Origin: SM23-28-2 sp964512285
GTDB taxonomy: Bacteria; Chloroflexota; Dehalococcoidia; SM23-28-2
Length of the DNA stretch: 27,732 bases
NCBI GenBank assembly: GCA_964512285.1
Contig: CAZEJO010000025.1
Location: 1-27,732, forward strand
Reading direction: 5' to 3'
The translations under genes were made by a program, and so were the position numbers. Below the pieces are notes generated by a model. It saw nothing but the letters and a program-made list of their open reading frames with translations. It was not told where the DNA came from and did not search any database. Within the stretch, counting starts at the first letter, position 1. Every line of letters starts with the position of its first letter. Shown here one piece after another: positions 8,242 through 15,511 of the stretch.

Positions 8242-8840
8242 AGGATACCAAGATCAAGGTCCTACTGGTAGTCGGTGTCCCTCTGGCACTGGCGTTAGTG
8301 GCGTTAGCGCTGGTAGCTGTTCATCCATGGGAAGGGCAAGCAGACGCCGAGACAGAGGCGTGGAAGGTGACTTTGGTGGGTCGGGAGGGCGCTGAAAGAA
8401 TACTGTCCTACGGCGACATAACGTCACTTCCGTCTTATGAGGGTAATGGTGGGTTCTTCACTTCGGTTGGTGTTGTCTATGGGCCATACATGGCAAAGGG
8501 GGTAACCCTGGGTGAGCTCTGCAAATTGGTCGGAGGAGTAACGCCGTCTGACCTGGTTATGGTATCCGCAACAGACGGCTATTCAGCTGTCTTCGACTAT
8601 GAACAGATCATGGGAGACTTCATTACTTATAGCAGCGAAGGCCTCAAAGAGACACCACACGATGAGCTTGAGATTATTCTCATGTACCGCCAGGATGGCA
8701 AGCCATTGTCACATGAAGACGGTAAGCCGTTGCGAATTGCTATTGTCGGGACTAAGAAAGGGCTCTTGACTGAGGGCAGCTACTGGGTCAAATGGGTGAA
8801 CAGGATAGAAGTACTCAAGATGACCGAGAGTGGACAATAG
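8238..8840 (+). CDS. membrane-anchored minimal SUOX-like protein (paralogue F)
   Basis: 200 aa. ATG 8238 overlaps the preceding stop as ATGA, and a TTG at 8223 is less likely. A single N-terminal helix (about residues 6-30) anchors or exports it. The remainder is a compact Oxidored_molyb-type fold: GVTLGELCKLVGGVTPSD, DGYSAVFDYEQI, QDGKPLSHEDGKPLRI and VKWVNRIEV are near-textbook for the family. The segment that holds the molybdenum-ligating Cys in true SUOX enzymes reads GNGGFF here, so cofactor binding as in sulfite oxidase is unlikely. As the most canonical member of the array, it is the best guide for assigning the fold of the others. Last gene of the plus-strand cluster. Confidence 0.85.
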   Translation: MKDTKIKVLLVVGVPLALALVALALVAVHPWEGQADAETEAWKVTLVGREGAERILSYGDITSLPSYEGNGGFFTSVGVVYGPYMAKGVTLGELCKLVGGVTPSDLVMVSATDGYSAVFDYEQIMGDFITYSSEGLKETPHDELEIILMYRQDGKPLSHEDGKPLRIAIVGTKKGLLTEGSYWVKWVNRIEVLKMTESGQ

Positions 8841-8861
8841 ACTGACGAGGACGATGGACTC

Positions 8862-8951
8862 GTGAAGCTTGTTGCCTTCCCAGCGGCACTTGTGGTGATG
8901 GGGCTTGTCTGCCTTTCCTTCTCAGGCCAGCTCCGCTGCGCCTCGTTCTAG
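8862..8951 (+). pseudogene. 29-codon signal-peptide-like stub
   Basis: GTG 8862 opens a 29-codon frame that reads MKLVAFPAALVVMGLVCLSF and then stops. The product looks like a lipoprotein or Sec signal peptide with no mature part. It lies in a gap with another gene fragment and is most simply the 5' end of a lost exported protein. It could be chance. Confidence 0.25.
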
Positions 8952-9040
8952 AAAGGGCATCGTCTGGAGACACCCTCACTAGCATCGCCGCCGAACTTGG
9001 CACACGGCGCGAGGCACTGTCCCGCGGCATTTGGACGCAA
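8930..9040 (+). pseudogene. Crp/Fnr-type helix-turn-helix fragment
   Basis: One plus-strand frame reads LRLVLERASSGDTLTSIAAE followed by LGTRREALSRGI. This is the C-terminal DNA-binding helix-turn-helix pattern of Crp/Fnr regulators (LxxLLxxA...LAxxLGTxREtvSRxL). The cyclic-nucleotide/sensor domain upstream is missing and the frame continues as unrelated sequence, so no intact regulator is encoded. The rest of the gap 8841-9245 shows nothing else; no clear terminator was found between the convergent gene sets. Confidence 0.4.
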
Positions 9041-9245
9041 GCCACTAGCTGGCCTGCCCCCGAAAACGACTCCAAATCCAACGCTAGTCTCAGACGGGGG
9101 ATGCTGGCCTCGCGAAAAGGGGGGAAGGTCAGTCGTGCTGGATACGGCCGCGACAACCACGGCCATCATCTACTGATGTCAGAAATAGCTTCACCCACTC
9201 TGACCTGCGGGTTGATGGCGCGTCATCTGGATAGCTTTCCCGACT

Positions 9246-10292
9246 TCAGAAGAGATGGATTGAGGACGCCTTGAAGGTCACATAGACCTGCTTGCCTTCC
9301 CTCAATTCCAGGTCCTGGAACTCGCGGCGGGTCACAAGGCAGCAGAAACTGGATTGTACACCTATCGTGACATGGAGGATGGAGCCTTTGTCGATCACTC
9401 CAGTGATGGGACCCGAAAGGAGATTCTCCGGAGCGGGTACAGGCGGCTCCGTCAGTATCAAGATGTCCTCGGGCCGGATGCAGGCGTGATGAGCACTCTC
9501 ACTCCCTGGCATCACGACTAGGTCGAAATTGCCTGTTCTGAATAGGGCGCGCCCGCCAGCCTCGCGAGTCACCTCACCATCAAAGATATTGCGTGTCATC
9601 GCGAAGCGAGCCACGAACTCCGAATTCGGATGGCGAAATACCTGCTCAGGCGTCCCTACCTGTCTGAGTCTCCCCTCTCCCATCACGCCAATGCGATCAC
9701 CCAGCGCTACCGCCTCCTCAAAATCATGGGTAACGTGCAATACAGTGGCCCTGAGATGCCTGTGAAGTTGGCGAAGCTCGCCTTGCACGCCTTCCCTGGC
9801 ACCCGGATCCAGCGCGCTGAGCGGCTCATCCAGGAGAAGCACATCTGGTTTGGTGATAAGCGCCCTGCCGAGCGCCACACGCTGGCGCTCCCCGCCACTC
9901 AAGGTTCTAGGCTCGCGAGGAAGCAAGGAGCGAATACCCAGCAACTCCACGACCCAATCCAGCGCCTGCCTAGTGTTCTCCCGCGTCCCACCCCGAACCG
10001 TGAGACCAAATACTATGTTCTCCTGAACCGAAAGGTGGGGGAACAGAGTGTAGTCCTGGTAGACTATGCTAACCGCTCGCTCCTCCGGCTCAAGCCTGGT
10101 TATCTCTCTCCCACGCAACCATATCTTGCCACTTCTTACCGGGACTAAGCCGGCTATCGCTTCCAGAAGCACGGTCTTGCCTGCGCCGGTAGGACCTACG
10201 ATCACAAAGTACTCGCCCTCATCCACCCGGAGATCGATGTGATGCAACGCGAAGTCCCCCACGAGCGCGCAGAGATCATTGATGTCAATCAA
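9246..10292 (-). CDS. wtpC: tungstate/molybdate ABC transporter ATP-binding protein
   Basis: 348 aa. It powers import through the permease encoded just upstream. Walker A GPTGAGKT (residues 33-40), signature LSGGERQRVALGRAL, Walker B DVLLLDEPLSALD and the switch His (VLHVTHD) are all intact. A C-terminal TOBE-type regulatory region (about 270-348) is present, as in ModC/WtpC. The start is taken as TTG 10292, which overlaps the permease stop (TTGA) and has GAGGGA eight bases upstream; the frame is open further up to 10520 but that part overlaps the permease gene and has no conserved content. Substrate assignment follows from the WtpA-like binding protein in the same operon rather than from the ATPase itself. 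Confidence 0.88.
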   Translation of the reverse strand: MIDINDLCALVGDFALHHIDLRVDEGEYFVIVGPTGAGKTVLLEAIAGLVPVRSGKIWLRGREITRLEPEERAVSIVYQDYTLFPHLSVQENIVFGLTVRGGTRENTRQALDWVVELLGIRSLLPREPRTLSGGERQRVALGRALITKPDVLLLDEPLSALDPGAREGVQGELRQLHRHLRATVLHVTHDFEEAVALGDRIGVMGEGRLRQVGTPEQVFRHPNSEFVARFAMTRNIFDGEVTREAGGRALFRTGNFDLVVMPGSESAHHACIRPEDILILTEPPVPAPENLLSGPITGVIDKGSILHVTIGVQSSFCCLVTRREFQDLELREGKQVYVTFKASSIHLF

Positions 10293-11083
10293 GGCCGCTT
10301 CCCTCGATACACCAGAGTCCTCAGCGCAACAAGAGCGGCGAGACACACTACTATCAGCAATACAGCAACCGGTTGAGCATAGTCTAACCCTCTGGTCTCG
10401 AACCGCTCGAACACGAGTATCGGCGCCACCATCGGGTGGTAGGATAGGATGATAATGGCCCCAAACTCGCTTACGCCCCGAGCCCACATCATGATGCTCC
10501 CTGTGAGGATGCTGCGCCACGCAAGTGGGAATGAAACTCTACGAAAGGTTTGCCACGGTGAGGCGCCGAGAGTCCGCGCCACCCTCTCCAACCTCACATC
10601 CACCTTCTCGAATCCATCCTTGGCGGATTCTATCAAGAATGGGACACTCACAAAGAGCATTGCGATTACGATGCCGGCCAGGGAATCGACGAACTTCAAG
10701 CCGACCGCTCCGAAGACCTTTCCGGCGAAGTAGCTGCGCCCGAAGACAAACAGTAGGGCGATACCTGCCACAGAATGGGGTACCACGATCGGTACATTGA
10801 TCAGCCCCTCGACTAGACTCTTGCCCGGAAAGCTTGACCTAGCAAGCAAGTAGGCCAGAGGTACCCCGAGAACGAAGCCAACCACAGTCGCAAGCAAAGC
10901 GGCGTAGAGAGTGAGCCAGATGGACTCGAGCACTGTTGAGTCAGACAAGGTGTCTATCAGCAAGTCGGGATCTGACTGGAAAACCATCTTCGCTGGCGGT
11001 AGAACGATGAACAGAAGAATTGCGAGCCCCAGTAGAGCAAAGAGTGCTTTCATCCATACAGTACCGACGCCTACTCGAATCAT
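10289..11083 (-). CDS. wtpB: tungstate/molybdate ABC transporter permease
   Basis: 264 aa MetI-type inner-membrane permease with about six hydrophobic helices. The cytoplasmic EAA-type loop is recognisable (TLGASPWQTFRRVSFPLAWR). The segment ARGVSEFGAIIILSYHPMVA, followed by a second helix, is characteristic of WtpB/ModB permeases. ATG 11083 is chosen: GGAGG lies nine bases upstream and the protein then starts just before its first helix. The frame extends to 11224, but the extra residues are Arg/Cys-rich and unlike permease N-termini. Its stop overlaps the start of the ATPase gene, indicating translational coupling. Confidence 0.88.
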   Translation of the reverse strand: MIRVGVGTVWMKALFALLGLAILLFIVLPPAKMVFQSDPDLLIDTLSDSTVLESIWLTLYAALLATVVGFVLGVPLAYLLARSSFPGKSLVEGLINVPIVVPHSVAGIALLFVFGRSYFAGKVFGAVGLKFVDSLAGIVIAMLFVSVPFLIESAKDGFEKVDVRLERVARTLGASPWQTFRRVSFPLAWRSILTGSIMMWARGVSEFGAIIILSYHPMVAPILVFERFETRGLDYAQPVAVLLIVVCLAALVALRTLVYRGKRP

Positions 11084-11176
11084 CAGACCTGTCCTCCAAC
11101 AACCAACGCCCATACGGCTGGGCAGCAGTCCACCACGCCTCGGCCAGCGGCACGCCCGCAGCGCTTTCAATAACCT

Positions 11177-11217
11177 CGGAGCACGCTGACTAGTCGAGTA
11201 ACGCGCAGCGTGCTCCG
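11177..11217 (-). promoter_or_regulatory. 12-bp inverted repeat between wtpA and wtpB
   Basis: Arms CGGAGCACGCTG (11177-11188) and CAGCGTGCTCCG (11206-11217) pair perfectly around a 17-base loop. There is no following T-run, so it is unlikely to be a strong terminator. In ABC operons such intercistronic hairpins often protect the upstream binding-protein message and keep its level above that of the permease; that role is inferred here. Confidence 0.55.
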
Positions 11218-11249
11218 GGCACAATCGTGAGGTCAGAACACCGACGGCA

Positions 11250-12311
11250 CTACTTCAAGAGCGGCCTCAGTTCGGCGGGCACTTCCTCTTTATGATCGCA
11301 TTCTGGTGGCACTAATGGCGGCTGATCGTTCTCAAGAAGCACACGCTGACCTTCTGGGCCGAGCAAGAACTCAAGAAACTCGATAGCTTCCCCTGGGTGC
11401 GGGGCGTTACGAGGAATCGTCACGCCGTAGAAGATGGGCCGACCTTCGAACTCGGGTGTCACCGACTTGAACCGCCGAAACTCGAGCTTCACCCTGACCT
11501 GGTTGTACACATCAGCGAGGTCTTCCGCACTCAAGTCGATCTGCGGGGGCAGCTCCAGGAATCTCAATCCATGCTGTTTGGCCACGCTCTCATACTGGAA
11601 GGCGTAGTCGATTTCGTGAGCCTCCAGCAGGTTCAACAGTTGCACGCTGTACCCTCGCAAGTGGATCCTTTCGTCGTCCGGTTGCAGCACCTCCGGCACT
11701 GTGATAGTGGTGATGCCTTCTTCCTCACGCACACCTATCGGTGCGCTGAAGCTTTCGGATATGAGATCTGCGAAGATGTTCGTGTTTCCGTAATACGACT
11801 CAGCGAGTTGGATCAGCATCAGGGCTCTGTAGCCACAGGCATCCAGGCGAGGGTCCGAAAGGCCCAAACTCACATCTGAGCGCGACAGGATTTCGTACCA
11901 GTTGTCCTCATTGATCTCATCTCCATACGCACTGCGAGATGTGTATGCAATGCCTAGCCTGTTGCTCGCGAACCTAATGGCCCAATCCGCATAGGGCCCG
12001 CTACCGTCGGGCAGTTCCACTGGATACATCAGGAGCGGGAGCAAGGAATAATCGGCAACTGCGGCCACATCCACCTCATCGTGGATCTCGGTGATGTGCC
12101 TTATCACTTGAATGCTCCCGTGGCCCTCGAGTTTCACATCGATGTTGGGATGCCCTTTCTCGAACTCTTTCTCGATCTCTGCGAATGGGATGACGAGGCT
12201 GCCTGCTTCCAAGACGACAAGATCTACCTTCTCCGTTCCGCCGAAAGTGCAGCTCGAGATCGTTGAGAGAAGGGCCAAGAGCAGACTGGCGTACGAAGCC
12301 ACCCGGCTCAT
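11250..12311 (-). CDS. wtpA: tungstate/molybdate-binding lipoprotein of the Wtp ABC transporter
   Basis: 353 aa from ATG 12311. The N-terminus is a lipoprotein signal with lipobox ISSC (Cys21), so the mature protein is tethered outside the membrane. The body matches the archaeal WtpA/ModA type: LEAGSLVIPFAEIEKEFEKG, DVAAVADYSLLP, DEINEDNWYEILSR, SDPRLDACGYRALMLIQLAE and QYESVAKQHGL. This class binds tungstate and molybdate oxyanions tightly. An in-frame TTG at 12353 would add 14 residues before the signal and is less likely, though the Shine-Dalgarno of ATG 12311 is weak or distant. It is the second gene of a minus-strand operon, after a truncated SUOX-like ORF. Confidence 0.9.
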   Translation of the reverse strand: MSRVASYASLLLALLSTISSCTFGGTEKVDLVVLEAGSLVIPFAEIEKEFEKGHPNIDVKLEGHGSIQVIRHITEIHDEVDVAAVADYSLLPLLMYPVELPDGSGPYADWAIRFASNRLGIAYTSRSAYGDEINEDNWYEILSRSDVSLGLSDPRLDACGYRALMLIQLAESYYGNTNIFADLISESFSAPIGVREEEGITTITVPEVLQPDDERIHLRGYSVQLLNLLEAHEIDYAFQYESVAKQHGLRFLELPPQIDLSAEDLADVYNQVRVKLEFRRFKSVTPEFEGRPIFYGVTIPRNAPHPGEAIEFLEFLLGPEGQRVLLENDQPPLVPPECDHKEEVPAELRPLLK

Positions 12312-12358
12312 CTGCCGGCTATGTCCCCTGTTAGGGTATCCAGCATCGATCAATCAGC

Positions 12359-12646
12359 CTACTCAGCAAAGACCAGCTTGATCGTTTGTATCTGCCCGAC
12401 CTGGTTTTGCTTGTCAAGCCCAGGTCCTACCAGCCTGAGCGGCCAGTTCTTCTCGGGTAGAGGCGTACCATTCACCTTGTACGCCACGATAAGATCGTCG
12501 TTTCTCTTCACCTCAGCGCTGCCTAGCTTGACTGTATACTCGTCAGCAGCGATGAGCTGCACCTCGTATCCCGCATCGGCGACCTCGTCATTGAATGCAC
12601 CATTGTCGTGCGAGGTCTCGTCATCCACCCTTCCCATCCATCCCAC
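12359..12646 (-). CDS. truncated SUOX-like (Oxidored_molyb-type) C-terminal domain
   Basis: 95 aa from GTG 12646 (AAGGAG just upstream); ATG 12637 is an alternative. Motifs VDDETSHDNGAFNDEVADAG, GYEVQLIAADEY and NGTPLPEKNWPLRLVGPGL are the C-terminal half of a small molybdopterin-dependent-oxidoreductase-like family often found with Mo/W transporters. The N-terminal half, which would include the cofactor region, is absent, and I found no trace of it in any frame up to about 12950. It is either a broken gene or a small stand-alone domain still translated ahead of wtpA, whose frame begins within about 50 bases of this stop. The truncation is visible; loss of function is inferred. Confidence 0.6.
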   Translation of the reverse strand: MGWMGRVDDETSHDNGAFNDEVADAGYEVQLIAADEYTVKLGSAEVKRNDDLIVAYKVNGTPLPEKNWPLRLVGPGLDKQNQVGQIQTIKLVFAE

Positions 12647-13266
12647 CTTCTCCTTCCGTTAGCATTGTCTTGCCGACATGACTCTCGACTACCCTTGAAG
12701 ATGCCAAAGGTTGTGCGTCATGCTGACACCAGCATAACCTGCCGCTCGCCATTCTAGTGCTCGTTCCGGTCACCGTCAAGCGGCTTGACGAGTTGGCAGA
12801 GAGCATGGGAACGGGAGACCGACAGCGATTTGCGCCGCAGGGCTGAGGTTGGGCGGGTCGCAGATAGGTTGCGATCTTGAGTGAATTGTGCTCTCCTTGG
12901 AGAGAGGGATAGAAACCCCGTGTGGCGATCGAGGAGATGCCACAGGGCATTCAGATACCTGAGGAGGTGCGTGGGTCCCGTAGGGCTGGTGCCAGGAGTC
13001 ACACGCCAGTTGCAGTCTGCGGTGAAGTGTGAAATAGTCAGACAGTAAAACTGCATACTGAGGCTAGAGCGCCTACCAAGCGGTCCACAAATCGCCCCAG
13101 AGCGGGCTCGGGCTGAGGTAGGCGCTTTTTGTTTTAGGGGCTTTCGTTGGCGAAAGAAGAGCCATGGCGGGGAGCATCGACGCTTGGGGCGTTCGGTAGG
13201 TGGAGGACCTACAGAATTCGTCGATCAGGCTAATGGCCAAGCCAACGGCTGACGTACGGTTCCCGC
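12647..13266. other. 620-base gap with hairpins, no supportable gene
   Basis: Minus-strand frames here (12621-12950, 12754-13056) have no family features. Small perfect hairpins occur at 12891-12904 (CTCTCC-TT-GGAGAG) and 13141-13156 (CTTTCG-TTGG-CGAAAG), besides the terminator-like stem described separately. The promoter of the wtp operon should lie near 12650-12800, but I see no clear -35/-10. The stretch separates the wtp operon from the recombinase remnant and is likely decayed mobile-element DNA. Confidence 0.45.
13068..13130 (+). terminator. terminator-like stem-loop
   Basis: Arms AGCGCCTACC (13068-13077) and GGTAGGCGCT (13117-13126) pair perfectly. The 39-base loop contains a further small stem (GAGC-GG-GCTC), and TTTTTGTTTT follows. 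This is a convincing intrinsic terminator on the plus strand, yet no plus-strand gene ends nearby, so it may be left from a lost gene or terminate a non-coding transcript. Confidence 0.6.
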
Positions 13267-13731
13267 TTGGCGAGTGCCGAGAACAGCGTGCTCGACCTGA
13301 GGCTTCACCGGCTTCCGCTTGAGGGACGCCGCCGGCGTATCGTTGAGCTGTACAAGGATGGGGTAATCGATCGGGCGGAATTCGACCGTGAGATTCAGAT
13401 CATCCAAAATCAGCTTAAGACCACAGCTCCGGCTGATGTCACTCTCGCTGAACTTTCCATCGCTGACTTCGAGCGGTTCCCCGATGTCTGGGATGCAGCC
13501 ATACCTGAGGAGAGAGCCGAGCTGCTTGGGCACATGCTCGAAAGCCTCTACGTGAACTTCAAGACGGGGCAGGCCCTGGAGACAGTTCCCAAGCCGGGGT
13601 TTCGTTGCGTCTTCGAGGGAACCGAGATAGCAGAGCCGTTGACCTGTTTGGCCAACGACCACCAGTTAACTATTGGCGACCCCGAGGGGATTCGAACCCC
13701 CGATCTCCAGCGTGACAAGCTGGTATGTTAG
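13267..13731 (+). pseudogene. large serine recombinase, C-terminal remnant ending in tRNA-Asp
   Basis: Residues about 16-120 (GRRRRIVELYKDGVIDRAEF, PDVWDAAIPEERAELLGHML, ESLYVNFKTG) resemble the C-terminal coiled-coil end of large serine recombinases/integrases. The N-terminal catalytic resolvase domain and zinc ribbon are missing, and an in-frame stop at 13231 closes the frame upstream, so the gene is broken. The last codons (GDPEGIRTPDLQRDK) are read antisense from the tRNA-Asp gene, a familiar artefact when an integrase gene abuts its tRNA attachment site. It marks the edge of a formerly mobile element to the left of the tRNA. Confidence 0.7.
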
Positions 13732-13750
13732 GCCACTACACCACGGGGCC
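13674..13750 (-). tRNA. trnD: tRNA-Asp (GTC)
   Basis: Minus strand. The acceptor stem GGCCCCG pairs with CGGGGTC (one G-U). The anticodon stem CCAGC/GCTGG holds loop TTGTCAC, giving anticodon GTC. The T-loop is TTCGAAT, and the discriminator G is followed by an encoded CCA (13676-13674). The adjacent recombinase remnant suggests that this gene served as an integration site; the tRNA itself is intact. Confidence 0.95.
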
Positions 13751-13788
13751 GCCCACGCTACGGCTATCCGTAGCTCATTCCAGACTCT

Positions 13789-13818
13789 ATTCTAGATGAG
13801 CGGGGGTTTTCTTGTCAA
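13789..13818 (-). promoter_or_regulatory. promoter of tRNA-Asp
   Basis: TTGACA (13818-13813) and TAGAAT (13794-13789) are separated by 18 bases on the minus strand, about 40 bases upstream of the tRNA. The elements match the sigma-70 consensus at 6/6 and 5/6. Confidence 0.7.
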
Positions 13819-13841
13819 TCGTTTTTTTGCCCGGCTAGGCG

Positions 13842-13870
13842 TTGGCCTGAACCTAGACCTGTCGTATAAT
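13842..13870 (+). promoter_or_regulatory. promoter of the small membrane-protein gene
   Basis: TTGGCC (13842-13847) and a perfect TATAAT (13865-13870) are spaced 17 bases apart. The predicted transcript starts near 13877, downstream of the first ATG of the frame (13796), which rules that ATG out. Confidence 0.7.
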
Positions 13871-13912
13871 GCTGGAGACAGAGAGAGCGAGATTAGTCTC
13901 AGGAGAGGAAAC

Positions 13913-14203
13913 TTGCCGAAACGACCTCGCCCAGGGAGCAGGCAGCGCCGCAAGGAGCGGAAACGACCAACAGCGAGCCAGTCGGCCCCGTCGGCTGCTG
14001 TGACGCCCAGGGAGACCCCTGAGGCCCCTCGCCGTGCCGACGTCCCTGCGCGCAGCTCTCCTGTGACCACCACTTCGGCTAAGCCGGCGGCTCGCCACAT
14101 TGCTAGGGACTACAGCTACGTCTTCGGCGAGCTAAGACGCATCGGTATTATTGTGCTCGTCATTGTGGCGGGGCTGATCGCTGCTGCGGTCGCTCTGCGC
14201 TAG
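13913..14203 (+). CDS. small basic protein with one C-terminal membrane helix
   Basis: 96 aa from TTG 13913, selected because AGGAGAGG lies just upstream and the promoter at 13842-13870 excludes the longer frame from 13796. Residues about 1-60 are Arg/Lys/Pro/Ser-rich and probably disordered. The conserved-looking DYSYVFGELRRIG then leads into a single hydrophobic helix to the C-terminus. Topology: cytoplasmic basic tail and C-terminal anchor. I do not recognise a named family. The DYSYV-ELRRIG join resembles small uncharacterised proteins next to tRNAs in this lineage, but that is recollection rather than proof. Confidence 0.65.
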   Translation: MPKRPRPGSRQRRKERKRPTASQSAPSAAVTPRETPEAPRRADVPARSSPVTTTSAKPAARHIARDYSYVFGELRRIGIIVLVIVAGLIAAAVALR

Positions 14204-14230
14204 CGCGATAGACCAGTCGCCAATAGCCAC

Positions 14231-15511
14231 CTACGGGCGCATGCCACGGATTTCGGTGGTCTCCACCACGCGGCGGATCCCCAGGACTGTGGCTGCCTCT
14301 CGCATTGTTAGGTTCTCGTTCTCGGATACAGCGGCCACCTCTCCATAGGCCCTGGTCATTATCTGATCCAGGCGGCTGCTGACATCTTCTTCCGTCCAGT
14401 AGACACCGCTCCGATTCTGGGCCCACTCGAAGTAGGAGACGACCACGCCGCCGGCACTGGCCAGGATGTCGGGAATGACAAGGCGCCCTGCGTCATTCAG
14501 GATGTGATCGGCCTCGGGCGTTGTGGGGCCGTTGGCCGCCTCGGCGATGATCTTGGCCTTGACGTCGGCGGCATTGGCTGAGGTGATCTGATTCTCGAAA
14601 GCGGCTGGCACCAGGATGTCCACGGGAAGGGTCAGAAGCTCCTCGTTGGTGATGCGGTCGCCGTTCTTGTAGTCAGTGACGCGCCCGCTCTCCAGTTTTT
14701 GAGCAAGGGCTGCTGCGACATCGATACCATGGCCGTTGTGGATGCCGCCCGATGTGTCACTGACGGCCACCACTTGGTATCCGAGGTTTGTCAGGAGGCG
14801 AGCGGACCATTGGCCGGCGTTGCCAAAGCCTTGGATGGCTACGGTTGTTTCAGCCGGTGTGAGGTGGTTGCGGCGGGCGGCTTCCTTGACTACGTACATG
14901 ATGCCGGCGCCGGTGGCCTCATCCCTGCCTATGGTGCCGCCAACGCTGATGGGCTTGCCGGTGACCACCGCTGGCGTCCAGCTTCTCGTCATGGAGCCGT
15001 AGACGTCCATAATCCAGGCCATGGTTTGGGGAGTGGTTCCCACGTCAGGAGCGGGTACGTCCTGGTCAGGGCCGATCACTGGGCCTATGGCGATGGCATA
15101 GCGGCGGGTGAGACTCTCTAGCTCGCGGCTTGATAGCTTCTTGTACTCCACCCGCACGCCGCCCTTGGCTCCCCCAAAGGGGATGTTCGCAACGGCGCAC
15201 TTCCAGCTCATCCACATCGCCAAGGCCCTTACCTCGTCCAGACTGACGAGGGGGTGATAGCGGATGCCCCCTTTGCTCGGGCCACGCGCCCAGCTGTGCT
15301 GGACGCGGCATCCCCAGAACACCGCTATGGAGCCGTCGTCCATGCGTACGGGCAGGCGGACCAGCAACTCACGCCGGTTGTTGCGCAGGTACTGACGCGT
15401 TGAGTCGGCTAGGCCAAGGTAGTCAGCGGCCGCATCGAACTGGGCTAGAGCAGTGACATACGGGTCCACTACCTCGCCAGGCGCCAGGAGCTCTCGACTC
15501 GGCTCAACCAT
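14231..15511 (-). CDS. gdhA: glutamate dehydrogenase (Glu/Leu/Phe/Val family)
   Basis: 426 aa, full length. It catalyses reversible oxidative deamination of glutamate to 2-oxoglutarate and ammonium, linking nitrogen assimilation to the TCA cycle in the cytoplasm. Glutamate-binding and catalytic residues are visible: GPSKGGIRYHP (Lys80), MSWKCAV (Lys104), IPFGGAKGGV (Lys116, catalytic) and PAPDVGT (Asp156). The Rossmann dinucleotide site is GFGNAG (228-233). The start is supported by GGAGGAGGGGAG just upstream. The gene has its own promoter and a perfect inverted repeat at the predicted transcription start, and lies directly downstream of an NrpR-like regulator, so nitrogen control is likely. 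Family members acting on other amino acids share these motifs, but the context favours glutamate. Confidence 0.93.
   Translation of the reverse strand: MVEPSRELLAPGEVVDPYVTALAQFDAAADYLGLADSTRQYLRNNRRELLVRLPVRMDDGSIAVFWGCRVQHSWARGPSKGGIRYHPLVSLDEVRALAMWMSWKCAVANIPFGGAKGGVRVEYKKLSSRELESLTRRYAIAIGPVIGPDQDVPAPDVGTTPQTMAWIMDVYGSMTRSWTPAVVTGKPISVGGTIGRDEATGAGIMYVVKEAARRNHLTPAETTVAIQGFGNAGQWSARLLTNLGYQVVAVSDTSGGIHNGHGIDVAAALAQKLESGRVTDYKNGDRITNEELLTLPVDILVPAAFENQITSANAADVKAKIIAEAANGPTTPEADHILNDAGRLVIPDILASAGGVVVSYFEWAQNRSGVYWTEEDVSSRLDQIMTRAYGEVAAVSENENLTMREAATVLGIRRVVETTEIRGMRP

Noticed and set aside
10293..10520. N-terminal extension of wtpC to the first in-frame start
   Set aside because: It overlaps the permease coding sequence and encodes Cys/Arg-rich residues not found in ABC ATPases; TTG 10292 with a ribosome binding site is better.
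13678..13731. Peptide GDPEGIRTPDLQRDK at the recombinase C-terminus as a protein motif
   Set aside because: It is the antisense translation of tRNA-Asp, not an evolved protein segment.
13796..13912. Longer N-terminus for the small membrane protein from ATG 13796
   Set aside because: The predicted promoter (TATAAT at 13865) lies downstream of this ATG, and it overlaps the divergent tRNA promoter.
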